The notes below the pieces were generated by a model. It was not told where the DNA came from. It made no database searches and saw only the letters and a list, made by a program, of their open reading frames with translations. A program made the position numbers and the translations under genes. From Firmicutes bacterium UBA6132 (lineage in GTDB: Bacteria; Bacillota_A; Clostridia; Tissierellales; Sedimentibacteraceae), in NCBI GenBank assembly GCA_002435835.1, contig DIVM01000131.1:1-12568 (forward strand): a DNA stretch of 12,568 nt. Direction: 5' to 3'. Of this stretch, positions 5,816 to 12,568 are shown piece by piece (positions within the stretch are counted from its first letter, which is position 1; each line of letters begins with the position of its first letter).

Positions 5816-7030
5816 ATGGAAACAGAAGTGGTAAAGTCATTTATAAGTCCTGATAATACATGGGCATTATGGACGTTTTTAACATGTTGGGCAGCTATTA
5901 GTATTTATCTTGAACAAAAATACAAGTGGGCATCCGCTGTTAGTGGATCTATTATCGCACTTGTGGGTGCGATTGTACTTGCAAATATTGGTATTATTCC
6001 AACAACTTCTCCAGTGTATGATACTGTTTGGGATTATGTTGTACCTATAGCAATTCCTTTATTATTATTTAATGCAAATATTGTTAAGATTTATAAAGAA
6101 AGTGGACGTGCATTCCTATTATTTAATATATCATCAGTGGGTACAGCTCTTGGAGTAATTGTTGCAACATTTGCAATGCATACTCTAATACCTGAGGCGC
6201 ATAAAGTTGCTGCTATGATTACAGGCAGTTATATAGGAGGAGGCGTAAATTTAGTTGCAATGTCAGCATCTTTTGTAGCTAAAGAGAGTACAATAAATGC
6301 TTTAGTGGTTGCTGATAATATAAATATGGCTATTTATCTTATGATTCTTATGGCGATTCCTAGTATGGCCTTTTTCAAGAAGTACTTCAATCATCCAATA
6401 GAAGACCGTTTGACTAAAGAAAAAGAATTAGGAGGTAGTAATAATAATGCTGCAACTTATTGGGGACGTAAAGAAATTTCTCTTTTAGATATTGCTATGG
6501 CAGTAGGAACTGCATTCCTTATTACTGCATTATCTACTTTATTTGCTAATTATATAAATTCAGCTAATTTGCCTCAAATAGTAAAAATATTCTTGGGACA
6601 AAAGTATTTAATTATAACTACTTTAACAATGATAATTGCAACAGCATTTCCTAATATTATTGGAAATATCAGAGGCGCACAAGAAATAGGTACTTTCTTA
6701 ATTTATCTTTTCTTCGTTGTATTAGGAGTTCCAGCAAACTTAAAAGACATTATAGTGAATAGCCCTTCATTACTTCTATATTGCTTAATTGTTGTTATTA
6801 TTAATATGGCAATAACATTTGCTGTAGGAAAATTATTTAAAGCTAACATTGAAGAACTTTGTGTTGTTTCAAGTGCGAATATTGGAGGGCCTACTACTGC
6901 AGCAGCTATGGCTATTGCGAAAGGCTGGACAGAGCTTGTGGTTCCTGTAATGCTTGTTGGTGTTTGGGGCTATATAGTAGGAAATGTATGGGGTGTAACA
7001 ATAGGAAACTGGTTCGCAAATCTGTTTTAA
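5816..7030 (+). CDS. DUF819-family membrane protein, probable transporter
   Basis: A 404-residue integral membrane protein with about ten to eleven hydrophobic segments, matching the DUF819 family (PF05684; YjcL of Bacillus) in length and in the motif GSYIGGGVN (137-145). A related motif, SSANIGGPTTAAAMA (352-366), appears in the second half, and a polar linker (about 190-222) separates the halves. This suggests an internal repeat with two glycine-rich re-entrant loops, as in elevator-type secondary transporters. The family has no firmly established substrate that I know of. The downstream dipeptidase and D-serine ammonia-lyase suggest uptake of D-serine or a D-residue-containing dipeptide (inference). 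AGGAGG at 5803-5808 fixes ATG 5816. The 119-bp gap to the next gene has no clear terminator. Confidence 0.88.
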   Translation: METEVVKSFISPDNTWALWTFLTCWAAISIYLEQKYKWASAVSGSIIALVGAIVLANIGIIPTTSPVYDTVWDYVVPIAIPLLLFNANIVKIYKESGRAFLLFNISSVGTALGVIVATFAMHTLIPEAHKVAAMITGSYIGGGVNLVAMSASFVAKESTINALVVADNINMAIYLMILMAIPSMAFFKKYFNHPIEDRLTKEKELGGSNNNAATYWGRKEISLLDIAMAVGTAFLITALSTLFANYINSANLPQIVKIFLGQKYLIITTLTMIIATAFPNIIGNIRGAQEIGTFLIYLFFVVLGVPANLKDIIVNSPSLLLYCLIVVIINMAITFAVGKLFKANIEELCVVSSANIGGPTTAAAMAIAKGWTELVVPVMLVGVWGYIVGNVWGVTIGNWFANLF

Positions 7031-7149
7031 TTTGAGAAATAGAATATATGAAGAATTGCCTTTATGGTAATAAAACTATAATTCAGATGTTCTTCTTTTT
7101 CAAGATTATTTTGTCATATGTAGTATAAAAATGAAATGGAGGTATTACA

Positions 7150-8121
7150 ATGATATTTGATGCGCATTGTGATGTTTGGACTGACGTGGTCCAGAAAAGA
7201 AACAAGGGGCAAAAAGACATTATTAGAAATTTCCACTATAAAAGGATGATGAAATCCGGAGTAAAGGGAGGTATATTTGTTATTTGGGTCGATCCCCCTT
7301 ATGATGAAAACCCTAAGGCAAGAACCATGGAAATTATAAAGAATATGTCTGTAGAAATTACTGGAAATAAGGATGTTTTTTCAATTGTCAGAAAATATGA
7401 TGATATAGAAAAGGCAGTTAACTCAAACAAATTAGCAATAGTTGCAGGTATGGAAGGTTTAAGCGCTATTGGCACTGATGTAGATTACTTAAATGCACTT
7501 TATTTATTTGGAATACGTCATGCAAGCTTGACATGGAATGAGCAAAATGATTTAGCTACAGGTGTAAGAGGAGATGAATCCAGAGGCTTAACAGAATTTG
7601 GAGTAAAAGCAGTACACAAGATGGAGGAATTAGGTATGTTGGTAGATGTATCTCATGCCAATGAAAAAACTTTCTGGGATATTTATAATAATACTAAAAA
7701 ACCCTTTATAGCTTCCCATTCGAATTGCAAAGCACTATGCAAAAATAGAAGAAATTTATCAGATGAGCAGTTAAAAGCTATTGCAGAAAGAGGAGGGGTA
7801 GTTGGTTTAAATGCATACGCAGCATTTGTGCATGATGACCCAACAAAGCTTGATGCAGAGCATTTAATAGACCATGTGGAGCATATGATTAATATTATGG
7901 GGATAGATCATGTTGGATTTGGATTTGATTTCTCAGATTTTTTAGAATCAGATACCTTAAATCATTTTCTAGAATCAGAGGTATATGGCACTAAAGACTT
8001 AGAGGATGTTACGAAATTGCCTGAATTTATTGAGCGATTGAAAAAAAGAGGATATACTGAAGGCCAATTAGAAAAAATATATTATAAAAATATGTTGCGT
8101 GTTCTAAAAAAAATATTATAA
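7150..8121 (+). CDS. Membrane dipeptidase family protein (peptidase M19)
   Basis: A 323-residue zinc dipeptidase of the renal dipeptidase family. The metal ligands expected for this fold are visible: His6 and Asp8 in DAHCD, bridging Glu102 in GMEGLSAIG, His169 in DVSHAN and His190 in ASHSN; the C-terminal DHVGFGFDF contains the conserved catalytic-site Asp260. There is no signal peptide, so it should be cytoplasmic like most bacterial members. M19 enzymes hydrolyse dipeptides and are known to tolerate a D-residue at the C-terminal position, which fits a D-serine deaminase gene 24 bp downstream. GGAGG lies just before ATG 7150. Cleavage of an X-D-Ser dipeptide is inferred; a broader dipeptide scavenging role is equally possible. 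Confidence 0.92.
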   Translation: MIFDAHCDVWTDVVQKRNKGQKDIIRNFHYKRMMKSGVKGGIFVIWVDPPYDENPKARTMEIIKNMSVEITGNKDVFSIVRKYDDIEKAVNSNKLAIVAGMEGLSAIGTDVDYLNALYLFGIRHASLTWNEQNDLATGVRGDESRGLTEFGVKAVHKMEELGMLVDVSHANEKTFWDIYNNTKKPFIASHSNCKALCKNRRNLSDEQLKAIAERGGVVGLNAYAAFVHDDPTKLDAEHLIDHVEHMINIMGIDHVGFGFDFSDFLESDTLNHFLESEVYGTKDLEDVTKLPEFIERLKKRGYTEGQLEKIYYKNMLRVLKKIL

Positions 8122-8145
8122 AAATAGATAAGGAGGCGTGTCGTT

Positions 8146-9504
8146 ATGACAGAAAAATTTGTTTTAGGAAAGCCTATATCCGAATGGAAGCAAGAATATG
8201 CTTTGTTAGAAGAGCTATGTGATTATAAAGAAATTTTTTGGGAAAATCCTCTTTATGAAAACGTTAGTAAGATGCCTTCAAATATCTCTTTAACGGAAAG
8301 CGATGTTTTTGATGCCATTGAAAGACTTGAGAGGTTTGCTCCTTATATTGAGAAAACATTTCCGGAAACGAAAGCAAATAAGGGGATTATTGAGTCCTCA
8401 CTGGTTACTATTGATAATATGAAAAATGCTATAGAAGAGCAATTTAATCAACGCATTAAAGGAAATTTACTTCTTAAATGTGACAGTAATCTTCCTATAT
8501 CAGGTTCTATAAAAGCAAGAGGCGGAATTTATGCGGTTTTAAAACATGCTGAAACACTTGCGATAAAAGACAAATTATTATCAACCAGTGACAATTATGA
8601 AGTATTATGTGAAAAGAGATTTAAGGATTATTTTTCTAAGCATTCTATTTCAGTCGGTTCCACCGGAAATTTAGGCCTGAGTATTGGTATTATGAGCGCA
8701 GCTTTAGGATTTAAAGTTACTGTACACATGTCCAATGATGCAAAGCAATGGAAGAAAGACTTATTACGTAGTAAAGGTGCCATTGTAGTAGAGTATGATT
8801 CTGATTTTAGCAAGGCAGTTGAAGAGGGAAGAAAGCAAGCTAATAAAGAGCCTCTTTGCTTCTTTATTGATGATGAGAATTCTGAAGACTTATTTTTAGG
8901 ATATGCTGTTGCTGCCTATCGTTTAAAAAAACAATTAGATGATATGAATATTAGCGTAAATGAAAATAACCCTCTTTTTGTTTATCTGCCTTGCGGAGTA
9001 GGGGGCGGCCCTGGAGGAGTGGCATTTGGACTTAATCTTATTTTTGGCAAATTAGTTAACTGCTTTTTTGTTGAACCTACTCATTCTCCATCTATGTTAA
9101 TAGGCTCCTTAACAGGTGAGCATGATAAAGTTTGTGTTCAGGATTTTGGTATAGATAATATTACTGCAGCTGATGGTTTAGCTGTTGGAAGACCTTCTGC
9201 ATTTGTTGGTAAAACTGTTTCAGGCTTATTAAGCGGAATATATACAGTTTCTGATGATCTGTTATATAAATTGTTAGCTGGTATGTATGATTCAGAGAGC
9301 ATTAAATTAGAACCCTCAGCGCTTGCAGGAGTCATAGGGCCAACACGGCTATATGGAACAACTGAAGGTAAAGCTTATTTAGATAAATATAATTTAAGCT
9401 CTAAAATGGAGACTTCCACTCATATTGCATGGGCAACAGGCGGAAGTATGGTGCCGGAATCTGAAATGAAAAATTATTATAATATGGGTAAAAGTATAAA
9501 TTAA
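8146..9504 (+). CDS. dsdA: D-serine ammonia-lyase (D-serine dehydratase)
   Basis: A 452-residue pyridoxal-phosphate enzyme of fold type II that converts D-serine to pyruvate and ammonia. The PLP lysine is Lys123 in [13 protein letters not shown], identical in context to Escherichia coli DsdA Lys118. The phosphate loop is SVGSTGNLG (169-177), and the glycine-rich [15 protein letters not shown] and the C-terminal WATGGSMVP are DsdA hallmarks. The length is close to the 442 residues of the E. coli enzyme, so it is intact. AAGGAGG (8130-8136) precedes ATG 8146, 24 bp after the dipeptidase. DsdX and DsdC, the partners in enterobacteria, are absent; DUF819 and an XRE-cupin protein take their places. 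A strong terminator follows, so this is the last gene of the operon. Confidence 0.96.
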   Translation: MTEKFVLGKPISEWKQEYALLEELCDYKEIFWENPLYENVSKMPSNISLTESDVFDAIERLERFAPYIEKTFPETKANKGIIESSLVTIDNMKNAIEEQFNQRIKGNLLLKCDSNLPISGSIKARGGIYAVLKHAETLAIKDKLLSTSDNYEVLCEKRFKDYFSKHSISVGSTGNLGLSIGIMSAALGFKVTVHMSNDAKQWKKDLLRSKGAIVVEYDSDFSKAVEEGRKQANKEPLCFFIDDENSEDLFLGYAVAAYRLKKQLDDMNISVNENNPLFVYLPCGVGGGPGGVAFGLNLIFGKLVNCFFVEPTHSPSMLIGSLTGEHDKVCVQDFGIDNITAADGLAVGRPSAFVGKTVSGLLSGIYTVSDDLLYKLLAGMYDSESIKLEPSALAGVIGPTRLYGTTEGKAYLDKYNLSSKMETSTHIAWATGGSMVPESEMKNYYNMGKSIN

Positions 9505-9520
9505 TATCATCACAAAACAA

Positions 9521-9562
9521 ATAAGTCTTGAGGCCTTTATTTCCAAAGGTTTCAAGACTTAT
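9521..9562 (+). terminator. Intrinsic terminator after dsdA
   Basis: ATAAGTCTTGA (9521-9531) pairs with TCAAGACTTAT (9552-9562); the interior continues with two G-U pairs and CCTTT/AAAGG, giving an 18-bp stem with a 6-nt loop. The sequence after it (ATTTATTATT) is only moderately T-rich. Confidence 0.8.
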
Positions 9563-9710
9563 ATTTATTATTCCCGCCGTAAGTTGCGTAACCGCGTAAT
9601 AACCAGGCGTATTCCAAAAGAAACACGGACTGAGAGAATAGTATCACGTCTGCGTAATTAATCGTAAAAAATGTATATAATAAGCAGATATTCGTTGTAT
9701 TTTTTGTATT
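9563..9710. other. G+C-richer patch with repeated GCGTA motifs
   Basis: No credible gene. Positions 9571-9660 are about 46% G+C (41 of 90), far above the neighbours. GCGTA(A/T) occurs four times: 9586, 9594, 9607 and 9652. The minus strand reads INYADVILFSQSVFLLEYAW, which could be the residue of a coding end, but I do not recognise it. The boundary with the broken ATPase gene is not sharp. Confidence 0.35.
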
Positions 9711-10010
9711 AACTGGTATCGTGCTGCAATAGAACAGCTTCATAAATGGAAGCAAAAGAAAAATAAAAAGCCGCTTATTATTAGAGGGGCACGTCAGGTG
9801 TGGAAAACCTGGCTAATGAAAAACTTTGGAAAAACCGAATACAAGAAGGCAGTCTATGTAAATTTTGATATTCAGCAAATGAAAGATTTGTTTGAAGCGG
9901 ATATGAAGATTGAGAGGATTATTACCGGATTGGAGCTTATGCAGGTCATAAAATCATTCCGGAAGATACGCTGCTCATTTTTGATGAAATTCAGGAAGTG
10001 CCAAAGGCAT
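9711..10010 (+). pseudogene. Broken AAA-type ATPase (AAA_14/DUF4143 family), interrupted by IS
   Basis: The N-terminal fifth or so of an ATP-binding protein of the AAA_14 plus DUF4143 family. The frame reads AAIEQLHKWKQKKNKKPLII, then RGARQVWKTWLM, NFGKTEYKKAVYVNFD and, after a frame change, AGHKIIPEDTLLIFDEIQEV. There are several independent lesions. No usable start codon exists (TAA at 9681 in frame). The Walker A is GARQVWKT, where the family has GARQVGKT, so the glycine before the catalytic lysine is Trp. One base appears lost near 9936-9938. The gene ends at the IS1182 terminus, directly after the Walker B-like IFDEIQEVPKA. Base composition is less AT-rich than the neighbours, suggesting transfer. 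These proteins are often accessory and linked to mobile DNA. Confidence 0.8.
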
Positions 10011-10042
10011 GGGCCTGTTGCACTAAAAAATTAGTGTAACAG
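10011..10042 (+). repeat. IS terminal palindrome (left end)
   Basis: CTGTTGCACTAA (10015-10026) pairs with TTAGTGTAACAG (10031-10042) over 12 positions, one a G-U, with a 4-nt loop. The isolated end at 4464 has the same hairpin-at-the-terminus layout, so it appears to be a property of these elements. Confidence 0.65.
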
Positions 10043-10064
10043 CTTTTTAAATGCAAAAAACAAA

Positions 10065-10088
10065 TTCCGGACTACAAAAAGTCCGGAA
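10065..10088. terminator. Hairpin between IS end and transposase
   Basis: TTCCGGACT (10065-10073) and AGTCCGGAA (10080-10088) form a perfect 9-bp stem with a 6-nt loop. It lies upstream of the transposase and may limit transcription from outside the element. No T-run follows on plus, so termination there would be weak. Confidence 0.4.
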
Positions 10089-10113
10089 AAAGGTGTAAAA
10101 TATATTCATGTAA

Positions 10114-10737
10114 ATAAACAATTTTACACATAAAGATTATACCATTCGTGGTGATTTTAATCAAATAAAATTACCAATAAATATTGAATACATGATACTG
10201 AGTGATGATTCTGTAAGGTTGCTAAGTCAAATAGTGGAGAGGATGAATTTAAAAGAATTAGAAAAGACGTATTTCCGAATAAGGAAAAACCAAGCAATCC
10301 CAAAACAGCTACTCAAGATAATCCTATATGCAAATATGAATAGCATTTTTTCAACAAGAAAAATAGAAAGATCCTGCAATAGAGACATAAATTTTATATA
10401 TCTTCTTGAAGGTTCAGCAGTTCCTGATTATACAACAATTGCAAGATTTAGAAGTATCCATTTTGCTGCAGTTGCAGAAAATATTATGGCTCAATTTTCA
10501 AATTTGTTGGCTGAAAATGGAGAGCTTTCAATGAAAAATATATTTATCGACGGAACTAAAATTGAAGTATCATCAAATAAGTATACTTTTGTCTGTAGGG
10601 GAACAGTTACAAAGAATCAACAAAAGGTAATGGATAAGATACCGGCATTCTGCAGTAAAACTGAGGATGATTTTGCAATTAAGGTATTGCCGAAGCCAAT
10701 GCAAATAAGTACAGCTTTGTTTGGAAAAAGGCCATAA
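10114..10737 (+). pseudogene. IS1182-family transposase, N-terminal part
   Basis: The first part of an IS1182 transposase: NNFTHKDYTIRGDFNQIKLP leads into the typical MILSDDSVRLLSQIVERMNL (from 10192), an RKIERSCNRDINFIYLLEGS region, PDYTTIARFRS and the first catalytic Asp in IFIDGTKIE. The family usually starts before this block; the codon at 10114 is ATA (then AAC AAT) and is directly preceded by TAA, so the original ATG was probably lost. The first in-frame ATG is 10192. After FIDGTKIE it reads SSNKYTFVCRGTVTKNQQKV and ends out of frame soon after about 10688, where the sequence changes to a second copy. The stop at 10735-10737 is a consequence of that junction. Confidence 0.82.
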
Positions 10738-11849
10738 ATAAAAACGAGGCAAAATTATACGAAAAAATAAAGCAATTAATAGAAAAAATAAATAATGAAT
10801 ACAAAACGGAATATGACCTTAAAGAAAACTGCGACATCCAAAGCTTAGAAAATACTTTAAGATCAGTAATTTCACATTTATATAAAATTAAAGAAAAAGA
10901 AAACATTGAATTTGTAAATGGCAAAGGCAAAAGAAAGACAAACCTTCAACGGTCAATAGAATCAGCAGAAGAATTTTTGGAAAGGCAACTTATATACAGC
11001 GAATACAACAAAATATTCGATGGCAGAAACAGCTTTTCGAAAACTGACACTGATGCCACTTTCATGCACATGAAAGATGACCACATGAGAAATGCTCAAT
11101 TAAAGCCTGGATACAACATTCAAATCGGAGTAGAAGGCGGATATGTTGTAGGGGTAGACGTTTCATCTGAACGTTCAGACCAGTTGACATTAATACCATT
11201 TCTTGAAAAACTTGAAAAGAATCTTCCTGAAAAATATGAAAATATAATAGCTGATGCTGGTTATGAAAGTGAAGAAAATTATGTGTACTTAGAAGAAAAT
11301 AAACAGAATGCATACATAAAACCTCAAGTATATGAGCAGTGGAAAAAGAGAAGTTTTAAAAATTTAATAGGTAAAAGAGAAAATATGACCTATGATGCAA
11401 GTCGTGACGAAGATATATGTAATCAAGGTAGAAGTCTGAAAAAAGTTGGAATGTCAAAGAGAAAATCAAAGTCAGGATATACAGCAGAAATAACAACATA
11501 CGAATGTGAAAGCTGCGAAAGCTGCTCAGTGAAAACAAAATGTACTAAAGCAAAAGGCAATCGTAGAATGGATACATCTAAAATTTTTATAGAAAACCGT
11601 TCAAAATCCTTAAACAATATCACAACTCCAAAAGGAATAATGTTAAGAATGAACCGTTCTATACAAGTCGAAGGAGCCTTTGGAGCTTTAAAAGAAGACT
11701 ATGGTTACAGAAAATTTTTAACCAGAGGCAAAAACAATGTTTATGTTGAGTTTCTTTTGTTGTGCTTTGGATTTAATCTAAATAAATTGCATCAGAAAAT
11801 ACAAAATGATAACTGTAACCATTTGCTATACGAAAAAGAAGTAGCCTAA
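10683..11849 (+). pseudogene. IS1182-family transposase, C-terminal part from a second copy
   Basis: The frame is open from 10683 to the stop at 11849, but the first start-like codon is TTG 10977. From 10692 it reads EANANKYSFVWKKAINKNEA, which repeats, with different residues, the SSNKYTFVCRGTVTKNQ stretch just upstream. It continues through NIEFVNGKGKRKTNLQRSIE, SKTDTDATFMHMKDDHMRNA, the second catalytic Asp in IIADAGYESEENY, a cysteine cluster (ECESCESCSVKTKC) and the catalytic Glu region LRMNRSIQVEGAFGALKEDY. The C terminus looks complete. It lacks the N-terminal domain and the first catalytic Asp, so it should not be active alone. Confidence 0.85.
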
Positions 11850-11915
11850 ACAGATTTGAGAATATATGTAATTTTTATGGTTTTATAGACCTCTTATTTT
11901 TTATACTCAAAAATT

Positions 11916-11967
11916 AAAGCAGCCTCAATATTTTCCTTGATAATCATGAAAATATTGAGGCTGCTTT
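11916..11967. terminator. Long perfect hairpin, bidirectional terminator
   Basis: GCAGCCTCAATATTTT (11919-11934) pairs perfectly with 11949-11964, and flanking AAA/TTT extends it to 19 bp; the loop is 14 nt. T-rich tracts follow on both strands. It would stop transcripts leaving the transposase and those from the convergent zinc-ribbon gene. Confidence 0.8.
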
Positions 11968-12005
11968 TGTTCTTTTGAATTTAAGAGGCTATATCAATAA
12001 ATTAT

Positions 12006-12024
12006 TTTTGAGACAGCCCCTTTT
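12006..12024 (-). repeat. IS1182-type right terminal inverted repeat
   Basis: TTTTGAGACAGCCCCTTTT is the exact reverse complement of 4464-4482 (19 of 19). It marks the outer boundary of IS sequence, 2 bp from the stop codon of the next gene. Confidence 0.8.
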
Positions 12025-12026
12025 CT

Positions 12027-12419
12027 CTATGTTGTTATATTAAATTTATTACTGCATTTATTGCAAGTGACCATGATACTTCCTTTTTTTCTTGGAGCAC
12101 GCATTTTTTGTTTGCAATTAGGACATGAAAAATATTTATATGATTTATTTCCTTTTAAAACATTAATTTGTGATTTAAACCAAGCTGTTGTAGGATTATA
12201 ATATTTTAAAAATTTAATATTTTCCTGTTGCCTTGCTGAAATGTTTTTTGATAAAATTCTAAAAAATGATGCTGTGAAAAATATATAACTCGATAATATT
12301 AATATTTCTGAATGTGCAATATCTCCAATAAATGTTACTATCATGCCTCCTACTAAAAGAGTCATGGATAGTTTATCAGTTCCATATCTTCCGATCATAA
12401 ATTTTTGAAAAAAGTTCAT
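12027..12419 (-). CDS. Small membrane protein with C-terminal zinc ribbon
   Basis: A 130-residue protein of unknown function. Two hydrophobic helices (about 19-34 and 38-53) follow a short basic N terminus; a charged linker leads to a zinc ribbon with CPNC (99-102) and CNKC (119-122). The basic, aromatic linker KGNKSYKYFSCPNC is typical of the small zinc-ribbon membrane proteins of Clostridia, which have no established role. AGGAGGG (12423-12429) lies 3 bases from the ATG. The stop TAG (12027-12029) is 2 bp from the IS terminus, so the gene was barely spared by the insertion; the ribbon is complete, so the protein is probably functional. It converges with the transposase. Confidence 0.82.
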   Translation of the reverse strand: MNFFQKFMIGRYGTDKLSMTLLVGGMIVTFIGDIAHSEILILSSYIFFTASFFRILSKNISARQQENIKFLKYYNPTTAWFKSQINVLKGNKSYKYFSCPNCKQKMRAPRKKGSIMVTCNKCSNKFNITT

Positions 12420-12476
12420 CGTCCCTCCTGTAATTTGTAATAATAATAAATTCCATAATTAATCATATTATGATTT

Positions 12477-12522
12477 TTACCAGAAAGTCGTTTCACGACT
12501 TTTGGGTGGTAATAATATTATA
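12477..12522 (-). promoter_or_regulatory. Candidate -10 and leader hairpin of the zinc-ribbon gene
   Basis: On the minus strand a perfect TATAAT (12517-12522) with no good -35 is followed by a hairpin: AAAGTCG (12484-12490) with CGACTTT (12496-12502), extended by a G-U, one mismatch and CCA/TGG. If the -10 is real, transcription would start at about 12510 and the hairpin would be the very 5' end of a leader of roughly 90 nt. No T-run follows, so it is not a simple terminator. Confidence 0.4.
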
Positions 12523-12544
12523 ACTTAAAATTTAATTTTATTAT

Positions 12545-12568
12545 ATATAATTTTATATAAAATTATAT
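12545..12568. repeat. AT-only perfect palindrome at window end
   Basis: ATATAATTTTAT followed by its exact reverse complement ATAAAATTATAT, 24 bp in total with no spacer. It may extend beyond the window. Being purely AT, it could be chance or a cruciform/terminator of a neighbouring gene. Confidence 0.35.

Larger units (their letters stand above)
10011..12024 (+). mobile_element. IS1182-family element, hybrid and inactive
   Basis: The left terminus is GGGCCTGTTGCACTAA (10011-10026), where it cuts the ATPase gene; the right terminus is TTTTGAGACAGCCCCTTTT (12006-12024). The two ends share only GGG-CTGT and do not form a proper inverted pair. The right end instead matches the isolated left end at 4464-4482 exactly. 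Inside lies a transposase built from two related copies. The element therefore looks like a recombinant of two IS1182-type elements. No direct target duplication is evident at its borders. Confidence 0.8.

Noticed and set aside
7031..7149. Possible terminator or promoter between the permease and dipeptidase genes
   Set aside because: GAAGAA/TTCTTC can pair before a T-run, but the loop is over 35 nt and the stem only 6 bp. No good -35/-10 pair is visible, so I treat the genes as one operon.
9552..9755. 67-aa minus-strand ORF after dsdA
   Set aside because: It begins in the ATPase remnant and ends in the dsdA terminator hairpin. A short stretch looks protein-like, but no family is recognisable.
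9798..10034. 78-aa ORF starting at GTG 9798
   Set aside because: It starts inside the Walker A of a broken ATPase gene, loses the family frame at about 9936 and ends in IS sequence, so it is not a separate gene.
4464..12024. Classical composite transposon
   Set aside because: There are no two intact flanking IS copies and no visible target duplication; only one end is left on one side and a hybrid on the other. It is reported as a bracketed island instead.
1..12568. CRISPR array, tRNA or rRNA genes
   Set aside because: No regularly spaced direct repeats, no cloverleaf with TTCRA arm and no rRNA sequence were seen on either strand.

Overview
The window is AT-rich DNA (about 30% G+C by eye) with strong AGGAGG-type ribosome binding sites, a short SRP RNA and Firmicutes-type gene families. 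It most likely comes from an anaerobic member of the Clostridia or a close relative; the genus cannot be read from the sequence. The left third looks like resident chromosome, the middle is a small catabolic island, and the right third is insertion-sequence wreckage next to another resident gene.

Positions 1-3515 (+): a heterodimeric ABC exporter, whose first subunit is cut by the window edge, followed by a membrane-anchored FMN-binding protein with a flavinylation motif and a flavodoxin. All four are co-directional and closely spaced. Positions 3567-3786: a promoter, a small SRP RNA gene and a terminator. Positions 3889-4389: an S component of an ECF vitamin transporter, preceded by a dyad element.

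Positions 4464-4985: remains of several insertion sequences, starting with an IS1182-type left end. Positions 4987-9562: the main metabolic unit. A divergent XRE-cupin regulator (-) faces three genes (+): a DUF819 membrane protein, an M19 membrane dipeptidase and D-serine ammonia-lyase (dsdA), closed by a strong terminator. The genes suggest uptake of a D-amino acid or a dipeptide containing one, hydrolysis, and deamination of D-serine to pyruvate and ammonia. The substrate of DUF819 is inferred only from its neighbours.

Positions 9563-12024: a G+C-richer patch with repeated GCGTA motifs, a broken AAA-type ATPase gene (lost start, Walker A substitution, frameshift), and an IS1182-family element inserted in that gene. 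The element carries a hybrid transposase: the N-terminal half of one copy is joined to the C-terminal half of another, with about 40 codons represented twice and a frame change. Its right terminus (12006-12024) is a perfect 19-bp inverted match to the isolated left terminus at 4464-4482. The dsdA island and its flanks therefore lie between two matching IS ends. Positions 12027-12419 (-): a small two-helix membrane protein with a zinc ribbon, whose stop codon is 2 bp outside the IS end.
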